From Planctomycetota bacterium (GTDB lineage Bacteria; Planctomycetota; PLA2; JAEUHO01), in contig JASJAY010000061.1 in assembly GCA_030066775.1 (NCBI GenBank), forward strand, positions 1 through 38,737: 38,737 bases of DNA. Direction: 5' to 3'. The position numbers were made by a program, and so were the translations under genes. Under the pieces are notes generated by a model that saw only the letters and a program-made list of their open reading frames with translations, had not been told where the DNA came from and did not search any database. This document shows, one piece after another, positions 1 to 8,132 of this stretch (position 1 is its first letter; the number at the start of each line of letters is the position of its first letter).

Positions 1-1500
1 GCGGCGAGCCTGGCCCTCGGCAAGACGAGCACGAAGACCGCCCATGTAGCTCTGCTGCTCGAGGCGCTGACCCCGACGACGTCACGCCCCGACGCGCCGT
101 CGTGGGAGAGCGCCCTGGCGCTGGGCCTCCTCCGGCGCGAACGGCCTGCAGAGCGCATGGCGCCTCGGGACCTGAAGCGCGTTCGGGAGGTACTCCTCAC
201 CACGGTCGGTGGCGAAGCCGGGCCCGACCTCGTGCGCGGCGCCGCGGCCCTCGCCCTCGGGCTGCTCGCGGACCAGGGCGCCGAGGACGCGGCACACGTG
301 GCGCCTCGGCTCGCGGAGGTGCTCGAGCAGGACGACGCCGCCCCCGACCTGCGTGTCGCATGCCTTGTCGCGCTGGGGCACCACCCCCGAGCCGCGATCG
401 ATGAACGGATCCTGCAGTGCATCCGACTCCGCGCCGCCGCCAACGGCGAACGCGTTCGCCATCAGCCGCGGATCGTCGCCGTGTACGCCGTCCTGGCGCT
501 GGGTCGCCTGGGCGACGCAGCCGATGTGGACCTCCTGCTGCGCACGGCCCTCTTCTCGCGCCGCGGCATGCCCCGTCGCAATGAGTCGGCTGCGATTGCA
601 CTCGGCGCCCTCGCGGCACGGGTGGACGAAGACACACGTCGTCGCATCCACGAGGCGCTACGCAAGGCGCTAACGAAGCAGCCCCACCGGTCTTCGCCGG
701 GCTTCGCCTTGATCTCCCAGGGCCGGATCGCCCTCGCCGCATTGCGCGCATCGCCCCCGAAGTCCGTGCTGGCGGAGCAAGCCGTCGCAGGGCTCCGTGC
801 GCGACTGGAGACCGGTGGACGTCGAGCGCGCCCCTTCGCGTGCCTGGCCTTGGCGCGCATCGCGCGCACCATCGGGTCGAACGAGGACGACGAGAGCCTC
901 CGAGACATGCGTGAGCGCATCCTGCAGGTGCTTCGCCGGAACCTCATGTCGAAGCGGCTCGGCGAACGCGAGCGCGCGGCGGTCGCCTTGGCGTTGGGTC
1001 TGGCCCAGGACGAAGACCGTGCGGATGCGTTGCATGAGCTCGCGGCATCACCATCGTCGCCTCCCCCGATCGCCGCCTACGCAGCCCTCGGCCATGGCCT
1101 GTTGGGCTCAGCCACGAAGGCCACCCACCGGACCCTTCGCGGCCTGGTCGATCCACGTCAACCGCGCGTCGTCCGCCACCAGGCAGCCCGCGCACTCGGC
1201 CTTCTGCACGACAGAGACGTCGGCGCGCGCGTTCGATCGGCGCTCGCCGCGGCGGACTCCAATCCCGTGAAGCACGAGCTGCTCGTCACGCTGGGCGAGG
1301 TGGGCACGGAGACGGACGTCGAGCCGTTGCTCGCGTACGTCCTGGACGCGGAGCGGGATCCCGCACTACGGGCGCGGGCTTGCGCCGCCCTCGGACGGGT
1401 CGGCGATCTCGAGCGCGTTCCTTCGGTCACACGGCTCGTGAACGGGATGAACCACCGCGCAGCCACGTTGCTCATGGCGCAGGTCTGGGACCTGCAATAG
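1..1500 (+). CDS. HEAT-repeat protein, 5' end outside the window
   Basis: The frame is open from base 1 to the stop at 1498-1500, so 499 residues are visible and the true start lies upstream. The protein is a run of Ala/Leu/Arg-rich helical pairs of about 30-40 residues. Typical units read ALGRLGDAADVDLLL, ALGLLHDRDVGARVRSAL and TLGEVGTETDVEPLL. This is the pattern of HEAT/PBS-lyase-like repeats, which form a superhelical protein-binding scaffold. I see no catalytic motif in the visible part; a signal peptide or an N-terminal domain could lie upstream. It converges on the GNAT gene, with 15 bases between the stops and no obvious terminator hairpin there. Its partner is unknown. An internal ATG at 157 exists, but the coding pattern clearly continues upstream of it. 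Confidence 0.85.
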   Translation, partial: AASLALGKTSTKTAHVALLLEALTPTTSRPDAPSWESALALGLLRRERPAERMAPRDLKRVREVLLTTVGGEAGPDLVRGAAALALGLLADQGAEDAAHVAPRLAEVLEQDDAAPDLRVACLVALGHHPRAAIDERILQCIRLRAAANGERVRHQPRIVAVYAVLALGRLGDAADVDLLLRTALFSRRGMPRRNESAAIALGALAARVDEDTRRRIHEALRKALTKQPHRSSPGFALISQGRIALAALRASPPKSVLAEQAVAGLRARLETGGRRARPFACLALARIARTIGSNEDDESLRDMRERILQVLRRNLMSKRLGERERAAVALALGLAQDEDRADALHELAASPSSPPPIAAYAALGHGLLGSATKATHRTLRGLVDPRQPRVVRHQAARALGLLHDRDVGARVRSALAAADSNPVKHELLVTLGEVGTETDVEPLLAYVLDAERDPALRARACAALGRVGDLERVPSVTRLVNGMNHRAATLLMAQVWDLQ

Positions 1501-1515
1501 ACCCGATGCACCGGC

Positions 1516-2388
1516 CTAGAAGCGCGCGGTGCGCGGCAGCATGAAGGGCTGGCCCTCGACAGCCAACGGGCCGCGCAGCATGAGCCAGTCGTTGCCGTCG
1601 AGATTGTGCGGTGTCGTCTCTAGCGACGGCGCGACCACGTCGGCCGTGAACTCGATCGAGAGCGCCGGCGGACGTTCCGGCAGGTGCTCGAGGATCGCCT
1701 CGACAGCAGGCGTGGACGCCGCCACGAGATCGTGCAGCACGAGCGCCTCGTCGGTGGCCGTGTACCAGAGCACGGCATCGAGCGCCGGCAGGTACCAGAG
1801 GGGCACACTCGCGGCGTAGAACGCGAACCCGTGCAGCTCGCGCACGACGCCGAGGCGCGGCGATATCGCGACGCGGTCACGGAGGAGTCGATGCAGGAGG
1901 CGCACGTCCTCGGGGTTCCCCTTGTCCAGCAGGCGCCGCTCCCCGACGCGGGCCGGCGCAATGTCCGGCATCGGGCCCGACCACAGGTGCTCGGTGACGC
2001 AGCGGAACCCGAAGGGCTCGTAGAGCGCGACGTGGTCGGTGGTGAGCATCGTGAGCGCGTACCGCTCGTCGATCCAAGCGAGCGCCTCCTCGATGCAGGC
2101 ACGGTAGTGGCCCTTGCGCCGGTGCTCGGGATGCGTCGCGACGGCGTGCACGGCTGCGACCATCTGCTCTTCGCCGTCGATGACGAGCGGCACCTCCATG
2201 GTGCCCAGGTGGCTGATCACGGCGTCGCCCTCGATCACGACGAACGGCGTCGACGCGGCGCCCCAGTCGAGGCCGAGCTGCTCGGCCTCGCCGGCACCGG
2301 CCTTGATGCCGGGCCAGATCGTCTCCAGCAGGTCGAACACCGCCGGTAGCAGGCGCGGCGTCTCGGCAAAGGAGCGGCGGTGGCTCAT
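1516..2388 (-). CDS. GNAT-family N-acetyltransferase
   Basis: The predicted protein has 290 residues. The acetyl-CoA binding segment of the GNAT fold is visible around residues 80-100 (AVATHPEHRRKGHYRA), matching the V-x-P-x-x-R-x-x-G type motif. The C-terminal half (about 150-290) does not look like a second GNAT domain; an Eis-like arrangement (GNAT plus a lipid-carrier-like domain) is possible but not shown. The ATG at 2386-2388 was chosen because it overlaps the stop of the upstream membrane-protein gene as ATGA, implying translational coupling. An open frame continues upstream to 2754, but that part is antisense-like and lies within the neighbour. The substrate is unknown; coupling to the HExxH protein suggests the two act together. 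Confidence 0.8.
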   Translation of the reverse strand: MSHRRSFAETPRLLPAVFDLLETIWPGIKAGAGEAEQLGLDWGAASTPFVVIEGDAVISHLGTMEVPLVIDGEEQMVAAVHAVATHPEHRRKGHYRACIEEALAWIDERYALTMLTTDHVALYEPFGFRCVTEHLWSGPMPDIAPARVGERRLLDKGNPEDVRLLHRLLRDRVAISPRLGVVRELHGFAFYAASVPLWYLPALDAVLWYTATDEALVLHDLVAASTPAVEAILEHLPERPPALSIEFTADVVAPSLETTPHNLDGNDWLMLRGPLAVEGQPFMLPRTARF

Positions 2389-3212
2389 CGGATCGGCGGG
2401 CCCGGTTGACGCGGCTGCACGCGCGCCATCGTGTAGCAGACCCATCCGCCGAACCCGACGGCGACGGCCATCGTGAGCACGGCGAAGATCTTCGTGAGCG
2501 TGGCCAGGAAGTCGGTGTGCTTCAGCAGCCCGAGCATGTTGAGCAGGTTGCGCCAGTCGTGCATCTGGCCCTTCATGCCGCTGTCCACGACGCCCACGCC
2601 GGGCGCCACGATCGTCAGCTGCATGATCTGGGCGTCGGCCATGTAGATCGCCACGCCCGAGAAGTTCGTCGAGAGCCAGCCGAGGCAGAAGGCGACGCCG
2701 AAGTAGTCGCGCTGCCGGAGCAGGAAGAACCCGGCCACGAGCGGCATCAGGCACTGCAGCAAGGTGCCGCCGAAGATGTGCATGAAGCGACCGAAGGGCC
2801 GGAACACGTAGTGGCCCAGCTCGTGGAAGCCGAAGTTGATGCCGTCGAACCAGCTGGCGTAGAAGTCATGCTGAGCCGGATGCAGCGGCTGGGCGGTGTA
2901 GCGCACGCAGACGTACACCAGGTAGACGAGCACGGGGACCCGGACCCACCACATGCGGCCCACGCACCACGCGCGCATGTCGTCGACGAGGCGCTCCCAG
3001 AACGTGCCCTCGACGCGCATCGTGTGGCGCACGTCGGGCGGCGGCGGCGGCGGGCGGTAGCCCGGCGTCACGTTGCGCGGATCGACCGGCGTCTCCTCAG
3101 GGCGCTTGTTCGCGACGTCGGCGCACGACGTGCACATCTGGAGCCCCTGGAAGAGGACCATGTCGGTCTCCTCCACGCTCGAGAGGCAGCGCGGGCACAG
3201 CGTCTTCGCCAT
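2385..3212 (-). CDS. Zinc-ribbon, HExxH-containing integral membrane protein (putative metallopeptidase)
   Basis: The protein has 275 residues. The N-terminus has two CxxC pairs (C6/C9 and C27/C30), a probable zinc ribbon, followed by a proline-rich linker (about 50-60). Hydrophobic segments lie near 89-103, 148-166, 170-190 and 243-262. A HELGH motif at residues 130-134, next to the membrane (FHELGHYVF), is the zinc-binding HExxH signature seen in site-2-protease-like (M50) and related membrane peptidases. I do not see a clear M50 NPxDG-type third-ligand motif, so peptidase activity is an inference. H145, H218 and D219 are possible extra ligands. The stop overlaps the GNAT start by four bases. 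SHMT lies 45 bases upstream on the same strand. Confidence 0.75.
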   Translation of the reverse strand: MAKTLCPRCLSSVEETDMVLFQGLQMCTSCADVANKRPEETPVDPRNVTPGYRPPPPPPDVRHTMRVEGTFWERLVDDMRAWCVGRMWWVRVPVLVYLVYVCVRYTAQPLHPAQHDFYASWFDGINFGFHELGHYVFRPFGRFMHIFGGTLLQCLMPLVAGFFLLRQRDYFGVAFCLGWLSTNFSGVAIYMADAQIMQLTIVAPGVGVVDSGMKGQMHDWRNLLNMLGLLKHTDFLATLTKIFAVLTMAVAVGFGGWVCYTMARVQPRQPGPPIR

Positions 3213-3257
3213 GTCCGCATGCTAGGGGACGCACTCCCCTACTCCTACAACGCAGGG

Positions 3258-4538
3258 TTAGCGGAGATCGTCGGGCGTGAAGCCGTACTTCACGTCCGTG
3301 AAGCGTGCACGCAGCGCATGGACGCGCTCGCGCACGTCGGCCTCGTCGACGCAGACGTCGCGGATGATCTGTGCGATCTCGCGCATCTCGTCCGGGCCCA
3401 TGCCGTTGCGCGTCATCTCCTGCACGCCGAACCGCAGCCCCTTGGGATCCACGGCCGCCGCCGGCGGCTCGCCGGGGAGCATGTTCATGTTGCAGATGAT
3501 GTCCTGGTCGCAGAGACGCGCCGCGACGATCTTGCCGCCGCCGTGCTTCGCGACGTCGACCGCCACCTGGTGGCTCTGGGTGAAGCCCAGGTCCGCGGCC
3601 GCGACGTCGAGCCCGAGGTCGTGCATGCCCTTGGCGAGGGCCTGGGCGTTCGCGATCGTCGCGTCGGCGTACGCCGCTCCGAAGACCTCCATCTCGAACG
3701 CGCTCACGAGCAGTGCCGGCAGCGTGAAGAGGTGGTGGTTCGAGGTGCTGCCCGGGAAGACGCCCTTGTCCACCTTGCGCGTCATCTTCTCGTCGTCGCT
3801 GTTGCTGAGCACGAGGCCGCGCTGCGGCCCGAAGAAGGTCTTGTGCGTGGAGCCGCAGAGCAGGTCGGCGCCTTCGTGCAGCGGCTGCTGGAAGCGGCCG
3901 GCCGCGATCAGGCCCAGGACGTGTGCGCCGTCGTAGAGCAGCACGGTCCCGAGCTCATGGCAGACCTCCGCGAGGTCGGAGACCGGCTCGGGGAAGAGGA
4001 TCAGGCTGCGCCCCAGGACCGCGATGGACGGCTTGATCTCACGCAGCTTGTCCTTGGCGGCAGGGACGTCGATGTTCCAGCCGTCGTCCAGCATCGGCCA
4101 CGGGTTGAGGTCCTTGGTGCGCTTGCCGAGCGCACCGAGCTTGGCGTGGCTGATGTGGCCGCCCGACGCAACCGTGTGCGCGAAGGCCGGCGAGCCGTGG
4201 GGCACCAGGCGCGAGAACACGGCTTCGTTCGCGACCGTGCCCGAGATGGGACGCACGTCGGCCCAGCTCGACCGGAAGATGCGGCACATGACCTCGGTGG
4301 TCATCGACTCGATCTGATCGATGAACTTCGTGCCCTCGTAGTACCGGAAGCCGGGGTGGCCCTCCGCGTAGCGGTGCAGCATGTCCGAGTCGAGGACTTC
4401 GCGCGCCGCGCTCGAGAGGAGGTTCTCGGAGGCGATCAGGTTCAGCGTCTGCTCGCGCCACCGATCGCTGTCGTCGAGGATCGCGCGCACGCGCTTGAGC
4501 AGCTCGGACGGAGGAGACGAAGCGGTGGTCTCGTGCAT
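3258..4538 (-). CDS. glyA: Serine hydroxymethyltransferase, archaeal-type
   Basis: This PLP enzyme interconverts serine and glycine while moving a one-carbon unit to a pterin carrier. With the ATG at 4538 it has 426 residues. Diagnostic segments are LIASEN (34-39), RYAEGHPGFRYYEG (56-69), the PLP-contacting YDGAHVLGLIA (202-212, D203 and H206), the Schiff-base lysine K233 in CGSTHKTFFGPQRG, FPGSTSNHHL (261-270) and a C-terminal RFGVQEMTR with R369. DGAHVLGLIA, GSTHKTFFGPQ and FPG-SNHHL are, from memory, the archaeal SHMT wording rather than the bacterial DMAHVAGL/TTTTHKTL forms. An in-frame ATG 13 codons upstream (4577) is possible; neither site has a convincing Shine-Dalgarno sequence. The carrier (tetrahydrofolate or methanopterin) cannot be read from the sequence. 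A threonine aldolase or transaldolase role is a less likely alternative. Confidence 0.88.
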   Translation of the reverse strand: MHETTASSPPSELLKRVRAILDDSDRWREQTLNLIASENLLSSAAREVLDSDMLHRYAEGHPGFRYYEGTKFIDQIESMTTEVMCRIFRSSWADVRPISGTVANEAVFSRLVPHGSPAFAHTVASGGHISHAKLGALGKRTKDLNPWPMLDDGWNIDVPAAKDKLREIKPSIAVLGRSLILFPEPVSDLAEVCHELGTVLLYDGAHVLGLIAAGRFQQPLHEGADLLCGSTHKTFFGPQRGLVLSNSDDEKMTRKVDKGVFPGSTSNHHLFTLPALLVSAFEMEVFGAAYADATIANAQALAKGMHDLGLDVAAADLGFTQSHQVAVDVAKHGGGKIVAARLCDQDIICNMNMLPGEPPAAAVDPKGLRFGVQEMTRNGMGPDEMREIAQIIRDVCVDEADVRERVHALRARFTDVKYGFTPDDLR

Positions 4539-4607
4539 GGAGGCGGAGTGTAGCGCCGCGTTCCCGGGGACGGGCATGTTGGTGCGGCGGCAAGGGCCGG
4601 AGGCCCC

Positions 4608-6704
4608 CTACTTCAGAGGCGGGAGGCCCTCGCGCAGGCCCTTCGCGGCCGCGGCGCGCGGCTCCGGGTCCCGACGGAGCACCGTGATCAGCATCTGCCG
4701 CACGGTCGGGTCGGCGCCCATGGCGCGGTAGGCGCGCCCGAGGCTCTCGGCGAGCCATGCCTTGAGCGCCGTCGGGTTCTCGCCGTTCTCGCGACGGTGG
4801 ATCACCGGCCGGCGATCGCGCAGGATGCCGATGACGAGCGCCTCTTCGATGTCCGCCTGGACCTCCGCGGCCTTCCCCACGCGCCCCATGGCCATGGCGA
4901 GCGCCGCCCCCAGGCGGCACGCCCGCTCGTACTCGACGAACGGAATCGTGCGCCCCTTCAGCGCCTTGTAGCGCCCGCTCAGGTCGCGCAGCGCGAAGCG
5001 CAGGTCCTCCTGGTTGTCGGGGTTCGCAATGCGGCCGACGGCGTCGGCCGCTCGCCGCAGGAGCTCGGCGTCGCGTTCGCTCCGGAGCACGTCGCCGAGG
5101 ACGTTCAGCGCCTCTGCATCGCGCCAGCGGCCCAGGACCCACGCGGCCCAGGTCCGCGCCCGAAGCGGCGCCTCGCGGTCCTTGACGAGCGCGCGCAGCC
5201 GAGGGGCCCCCGCGGCCCGGGCACCGTCCGCTGCGGCCAGCCGGCGCGCGGCGGGCTCTGCGTCCAGCTGCCCTTTCTGCAGCACGGCCACGAGCGCGTC
5301 CGCCCCGAGGTCGGCGTCGAGGGTCAGCCCCCATCCGCCCGCCGGGTCGCCGAAGGCCAGCACCTCGGCCTCCGTCGGGACCTTCGTGAAGGAACCGAGC
5401 GGCCAGGGGCTGTCGGGCTTCTTGCGTCGACGCGGGTTCGCGAAGTGGATGTAGTCGCGCACCGCCGCGGGCGGCACGCCGTGCTTCTCGCCGGGCAGCT
5501 CGCAGTAGACCGATCCCGTCTTGCTCTTGCGGAGCCGCTCGGCCGCCTTGCGCACCGGATCGACCGGCACGATCTCGTCCTCGTCCCCGTGGTACAGCCA
5601 GAGCCCCGACTTCTGCGCGATGCCCACGTAGCCCTTGGGATCGCCGGCCGAGGCCACCCCGACGCTCGCGAAGCGCGCGGCGTTGCCGGCGGCGTACGCC
5701 CAGACGCCGTCACCGCCGCCGCCGTTGCCCGCCAGGTGCATGCGCTCGAGATCGACGCTCCACAACGCCGTCACCTCCGCCAGCACGGCATCGAGGTAGC
5801 GCTCGTTGCGCGACGTGGTCCAGGGGCCTTCCACGGCCGTCGGCGCGACGAGGATCCAGCCCGCCTTGCGCGCTTCATCGAGCCACACCGCCATCGCGTC
5901 GCGGCTCGATCCGATCACCTTGCCGTCGACGCTGCGCAGGATGCCGCCGCCGTGGAGGGCGAGCAGCAGCGGGCGCGGCTCGACCGGGTCGTAGTCCGCC
6001 GGCACGAACAGGTCGTACGTCGCGCCGGGGTACTCAGCCGCGTCGAGGGTCAGCGCGATGCCCTCCGTGAGGCCGCGATCGGCGGTGAGGCTGCGCGCCA
6101 TCCGCTCGACGAGGTGCGCGGGCAGCTTCGCACCGGTCGAGGCCTCGAGGCGCTTCGCCGCGGCACGACGCGCCGCCCCGCTCTCCATGCGCAGCAGCCG
6201 ACGCAGTCCCAGCACGAGCGCGCGATCGAGCACGGGGTGGCCGCGCTTCAGCGCCTCCCACTTGCGCTTGCCCTTGATCGCCTTCAGCGCTTCCTCGTTG
6301 GCGGCGTCGACCCGCAGGACCTCGGCCGCGGCACGCTGGATCTCGGGTCGCAGTCGACGCGTCTGCGCCCACCGCAAGAGGCGGACACGCGCCCCCACGT
6401 CCCCGGCAGGCAGGGCCAGGAGCTGACGCCGGAACCCCGCCGGCGTCGGGTCCTCGCGCACTTCCTGCACGTCGCGCGCGCGGAACGTGCGGATCCCCAG
6501 CGTCATCTCCGGCGCCGAGCTGCCGTACGGATTGAGGCGGACCTCCTGGGCACCGGGGAACACGTGGCCCGTGTGCACCTTGCCGTCGCGCGTGACGAGC
6601 TCCTGGGCGCCGGCGGGCGCCGTACCGAGCAGCGCGAGGGCCAGGAGCGGAACGAGGGTCCGGGCCCGCAGGAGACCGGCCGCCGGACCGCGCCCTCGGC
6701 TCAC
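4608..6704 (-). CDS. Exported alpha/beta-hydrolase (esterase-like) fused to HEAT repeats; nucleophile serine missing
   Basis: The GTG at 6704-6702 overlaps the lgt stop as GTGA and gives 698 residues. The first 33 are a signal peptide (Arg-rich start, LVPLLALALLG, then APAGAQE). Residues about 215-430 resemble polyhydroxybutyrate-depolymerase or feruloyl-esterase-like hydrolases: oxyanion segment LLLALHGGG with H251, acidic segment HGDEDEIVP with D374, and a histidine at H408 in GEKHGVPP. The nucleophile elbow, normally GHSxGG, reads LAGNGGGGDG: position 328, where Ser is expected, is Gly. Residues about 490-690 form HEAT-like helical repeats. The protein should therefore be extracytoplasmic and may be a binding pseudo-enzyme. 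The upstream part of the long open frame (to 7511) is only the shadow of lgt. Confidence 0.8.
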   Translation of the reverse strand: MSRGRGPAAGLLRARTLVPLLALALLGTAPAGAQELVTRDGKVHTGHVFPGAQEVRLNPYGSSAPEMTLGIRTFRARDVQEVREDPTPAGFRRQLLALPAGDVGARVRLLRWAQTRRLRPEIQRAAAEVLRVDAANEEALKAIKGKRKWEALKRGHPVLDRALVLGLRRLLRMESGAARRAAAKRLEASTGAKLPAHLVERMARSLTADRGLTEGIALTLDAAEYPGATYDLFVPADYDPVEPRPLLLALHGGGILRSVDGKVIGSSRDAMAVWLDEARKAGWILVAPTAVEGPWTTSRNERYLDAVLAEVTALWSVDLERMHLAGNGGGGDGVWAYAAGNAARFASVGVASAGDPKGYVGIAQKSGLWLYHGDEDEIVPVDPVRKAAERLRKSKTGSVYCELPGEKHGVPPAAVRDYIHFANPRRRKKPDSPWPLGSFTKVPTEAEVLAFGDPAGGWGLTLDADLGADALVAVLQKGQLDAEPAARRLAAADGARAAGAPRLRALVKDREAPLRARTWAAWVLGRWRDAEALNVLGDVLRSERDAELLRRAADAVGRIANPDNQEDLRFALRDLSGRYKALKGRTIPFVEYERACRLGAALAMAMGRVGKAAEVQADIEEALVIGILRDRRPVIHRRENGENPTALKAWLAESLGRAYRAMGADPTVRQMLITVLRRDPEPRAAAAKGLREGLPPLK

Positions 6705-7627
6705 TTGGGGCGGGCTCCGAATCGCTCGCGTTCCCGACGCTGCGAGGCCTTGCCGCGGACGATCGTGATCAGCCCGATCGCCACCATGACGACACACAGC
6801 GCCTGTCCCTGGGAGAAGGTGCCGAGCCAGAGATCCTCGAGCCCCTTGTCGGGCTCGCGGGTGAACTCGATGAAGAAGCGCAGGAAGCCGTAGCCGAAGA
6901 GGAACGCGCCGGCCACCATCCCGTTCGACCAGCCGCGCTTGAGCATGAGCCAGCGCACGACGAAGAAGAGCAGGATGCCCTCGGCGAAGCCCTCGTAGAG
7001 CTGGCTCGGATGGCGCAGCTCGTCGAGCCACTTCTCGGGCTTGTCCGGTACGGACGCCCACACCTCGGGCGGGAAGCCGCCGGCGTTCGGGTCGTAGTTG
7101 GGGAAGCGCATCGCCCACGGCCCGTCCCAGGGCCGGCCCCACAGCTCCGCGTTGATGAAGTTGGCCATGCGGACGAAGAAGATGCCGAGCGGCGTGGCGA
7201 CCGTCAGGCCGTCGAAGAGCTTGCCGCGCGGGGTGCCCGTGCGGATCGCCCAGATCCAGTACGCGATCACCACCCCGGCGAGGCCACCGTGGAAGGACAT
7301 GCCGCCCTCCCACACCTTGTAGAACGCGCCCCAGTCGTACTCCGCCAGGGAGCCCGTGCTCCGGATGTGGTTCGGGATGCTGTAGAAGAGGATGTAGCCG
7401 ATGCGGCCGCCGAGGAACACGCCGAGGATGCCCCAGAAGAGCACGTCGCCGACCTTCTCCGGCTTCACCACCCAGCGCTTGCGGCGGGCCAGGTCGCGCA
7501 GCACGAACCACGCAGCGGCGAACGCCATCACGTAGGTCACGCCGTACCAGCGGATCTTCAGCGTGCCCAGATCCAGGAGGATCGGGTCGATGCGCGGATA
7601 CGGGATCTCGGCGAGCAGGTGCAGCAC
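6701..7627 (-). CDS. lgt: Prolipoprotein diacylglyceryl transferase
   Basis: This inner-membrane enzyme transfers diacylglycerol from phosphatidylglycerol to the lipobox cysteine of prelipoproteins. The 308 residues contain the family's conserved blocks: GGMSFHGGLAG with H113, the Lgt signature FVRMANFINAELWGR (about 151-165, R153 and N156), and RHPSQLYEG further on. Several hydrophobic segments match the multi-pass topology. The start is GTG at 7627, supported by a strong GAGGAG five bases upstream. Its stop overlaps the next gene's start by four bases, and the DUF4149 gene lies 34 bases upstream. The host makes lipoproteins, consistent with the lipoprotein candidates at 9351-10583 and 36907-37398. 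Confidence 0.97.
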   Translation of the reverse strand: MLHLLAEIPYPRIDPILLDLGTLKIRWYGVTYVMAFAAAWFVLRDLARRKRWVVKPEKVGDVLFWGILGVFLGGRIGYILFYSIPNHIRSTGSLAEYDWGAFYKVWEGGMSFHGGLAGVVIAYWIWAIRTGTPRGKLFDGLTVATPLGIFFVRMANFINAELWGRPWDGPWAMRFPNYDPNAGGFPPEVWASVPDKPEKWLDELRHPSQLYEGFAEGILLFFVVRWLMLKRGWSNGMVAGAFLFGYGFLRFFIEFTREPDKGLEDLWLGTFSQGQALCVVMVAIGLITIVRGKASQRRERERFGARPK

Positions 7628-7661
7628 GAAGGCTCCTCGGAATCGGCGGGCATTGTGCCCG

Positions 7662-8132
7662 TCAGGAAGGGTCGCGCGAAGCCTCGGACGGACGCGGGAG
7701 CAGACCGACGGCCAGCAGCAGGGCGCCGAAGAGCAGGATCAGCATCCAGGCCGTCGTGGCGAGCCCGTGGTAGATGCGCAGCGGCTCTTCGCGCGCCGTG
7801 ATCTTGGGCGCCAGGAAGAAGGCGTCGACGGCGGCGCAGATCGCCACCACCGCGATGAGCAGCAGGCGCCAGCGAGCGGCGCCGTCCTCACGCCGCAGAA
7901 GGAGCGCGATGCCCGTGAGTGCGCAGGCCACGAGCCCGAAGATGTCGACGCGCGCGAAGGCGGGGCCGATGACTCGTGCGGCGCTGTCCTTGGTGGCGAT
8001 GTGCTCGGGCACCGCGCCGAAGACGAGCGGGGCCGCCACGAAGGCGACGCCGGCGACCGCGCCGATCCAGAGCCCGAACGCGATGCGTGCCGTGCCGTCG
8101 AGCAGCTCGTGGGGACGGGGACGGGCGGGCAT
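7662..8132 (-). CDS. DUF4149-type four-helix membrane protein
   Basis: This is a 156-residue integral membrane protein with four hydrophobic segments, about 17-40, 62-80, 88-106 and 128-147. The layout, with a first helix containing GLWIGAVAGVAFVAAPLVF and a loop ending in FARVDIFGL, resembles the DUF4149 (TMEM205-like) family, whose function is unknown. The ATG (8130-8132) shares one base with the tyrS stop (TGATG), so translation is probably coupled to tyrS. It sits between tyrS and lgt in the same run. The family name is from pattern memory and is less certain than the membrane topology. Confidence 0.75.
   Translation of the reverse strand: MPARPRPHELLDGTARIAFGLWIGAVAGVAFVAAPLVFGAVPEHIATKDSAARVIGPAFARVDIFGLVACALTGIALLLRREDGAARWRLLLIAVVAICAAVDAFFLAPKITAREEPLRIYHGLATTAWMLILLFGALLLAVGLLPRPSEASRDPS

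Noticed and set aside
2406..4553. Plus-strand open frame of 715 codons across the HExxH and SHMT genes
   Set aside because: It is antisense to two well-supported genes, spans their gap and has no family features.
4797..6893. Plus-strand open frame of about 700 codons opposite the esterase-like gene
   Set aside because: It is a shadow frame; the minus strand shows a signal peptide, hydrolase motifs and HEAT repeats.
6705..7511. N-terminal extension of the esterase-like gene across lgt
   Set aside because: The extra residues are an out-of-frame reading of lgt; the GTG at 6704 gives a proper signal peptide.
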